32,370 nt of DNA. It comes from Candidatus Raymondbacteria bacterium RIFOXYA2_FULL_49_16 (lineage in GTDB: Bacteria > Fibrobacterota > OXYB2-FULL-49-7 > XYB2-FULL-49-35). This document shows positions 31,632 to 32,370 of this stretch, piece by piece; within the stretch, counting starts at the first letter, position 1, and each line of letters begins with the position of its first letter. Below the pieces are notes generated by a model, which was not told the origin of the DNA, made no database searches, and worked only from the letters and a program-made list of their open reading frames with translations. A program made the translations under genes and the position numbers. Location: contig MFYT01000096.1 in the NCBI GenBank assembly GCA_001789205.1, positions 85,522-117,891 on the forward strand. The letters are read 5' to 3'.

Positions 31632-32370
31632 TTATTCGCTTATCTTGTTAAGCCATTCAACTAATACTTGGCGTGCAGGCATATCTTTCAGAAACATTCC
31701 AATTCCCAAATTTGTATGATGGATGTGCTTATCAGTTTCAAGATATAAGTCGCCTAATGCAGATCCATTTTGGTTTACTTTTTTTAGAAACTCCACTGAA
31801 GTCTGATAATTGCACAAAGGATCGTTTAAGCTGTGGATGCACAATACTTGAATACTGTCCTTTGGCGAAACAAAATTATATGGCTCTGCATTGCTTCTGT
31901 CATATCCCTTTTCAAAAAGCATATTGAGCATATGATTTGCAGAACGATCTTTCCCAAAAGCCGATTCAAAACGAAGAGGCCCGGAAATCGAGCAGAATCC
32001 TTTGATTGGCAAGAGTTTAACGCCATACTTATCCTGCAGTTCTTTATTATATGCAATTAATCCACCTAAATGAGCACCTGCGGAAAATCCAACAATTATA
32101 ATATTATCTATCTGAAGATGTTGTTCTTTGAAATTTTGTATCGCCGTGGAATAGCCAGTAAGAATATCTTCTATTTGAGCAGGATATTTGTTTTTTGGAG
32201 TAAGACGGTAACCTAAAGATGTTGTTGGATAACCCAGATTTGAGAAGAAAGACCCTACATATTTAAAATCATCTGGTTCAAAATGATTCCACCCACCACC
32301 ATGAATATAGATTACAAGCGTCTTTTTTATATCGTTTCCATCAGGTATGAATTGCAGAATATATTGATGT
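31632..32370 (-). CDS. Alpha/beta hydrolase, esterase/lipase-like (partial, N-terminus outside window)
   Basis: A minus-strand frame open to the window edge, giving 245 residues of the C-terminal part. It shows the oxyanion-hole motif HGGGW, the nucleophile elbow GFSAGAHLGG, an Asp in SLNDPL and a His in the DKHIHHT segment, so the catalytic triad is accounted for. This matches the carboxylesterase/BD-FAE-type hydrolases that act on short acyl esters, including acetylated polysaccharides or peptides. A TTG at 32012 is internal and not a start. It converges with hamB. The signal peptide or start, if any, lies beyond base 32370. Composition is AT-rich. Confidence 0.85.
   Translation of the reverse strand, partial: HQYILQFIPDGNDIKKTLVIYIHGGGWNHFEPDDFKYVGSFFSNLGYPTTSLGYRLTPKNKYPAQIEDILTGYSTAIQNFKEQHLQIDNIIIVGFSAGAHLGGLIAYNKELQDKYGVKLLPIKGFCSISGPLRFESAFGKDRSANHMLNMLFEKGYDRSNAEPYNFVSPKDSIQVLCIHSLNDPLCNYQTSVEFLKKVNQNGSALGDLYLETDKHIHHTNLGIGMFLKDMPARQVLVEWLNKISE

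Overview
The window reads as a chromosomal segment of an anaerobic, redox-versatile bacterium. The clues are a complete Rnf-type operon, a full [NiFe]-hydrogenase maturation set under a Rex-type redox sensor, a periplasmic tetraheme cytochrome, and secreted proteins ending in type A (T9SS-like, SPNPF...SGxYxxxV) sorting domains. That last trait points to the FCB/Fibrobacterota side of the tree (for example Chitinispirillia-like lineages). This is an inference from protein style only and the phylum is not certain.

Region 1 (1-10083, all minus strand) is one tightly coupled ten-gene operon: tetraheme cytochrome c, rnfC, rnfD, rnfG, rnfE, rnfA, an rnfB fused to a GltD-like flavoprotein, a NuoG-NuoE fusion, a small thioredoxin-like [2Fe-2S] protein, and a NuoF-type NADH/FMN subunit cut by the window edge. 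Adjacent genes overlap by 4 bases or are 4-12 bases apart. The ion-pumping core (RnfA/RnfE cysteines, RnfG SGAT) looks intact. RnfC is short and lacks the usual FMN/NADH motifs, the RnfD flavin motif is altered, and the GltD-like half of RnfB lacks a recognisable second nucleotide-binding loop. A canonical NADH-binding NuoF and a NuoE/NuoG partner sit in the same operon. My main proposal is a rewired Rnf in which NADH electrons enter through a NuoEFG-like module.

Region 2 (10133-13629) is lower in GC and holds a sorting-domain fragment, a seven-repeat secreted beta-propeller, a second secreted protein with a C-terminal sorting domain, and a frameshifted zinc-ribbon (DUF6431-like) pseudogene on the plus strand.

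Region 3 (13650-20024, minus) is rex-hypA-hypB-hypF-hypC-hypD-hypE, preceded by a possible 24-codon Cys-containing ORF. The hydrogenase that these proteins mature is not in the window.

Region 4 (20155-31437) is a defence island. It holds a type III restriction-modification operon (mod-dinD-res, minus), a serine recombinase with a relic of a second recombinase copy next to it, and a Hachiman system (hamA-hamB, plus) preceded by a 28-residue four-cysteine micro-ORF with a strong ribosome-binding site. The Hachiman part is clearly more AT-rich than the redox operons. The mod gene has an AT-rich centre that coincides with its target-recognition region.

Region 5 (31632-end, minus) is a partial alpha/beta hydrolase. 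No rRNA, tRNA, CRISPR array or intact insertion sequence was recognised.
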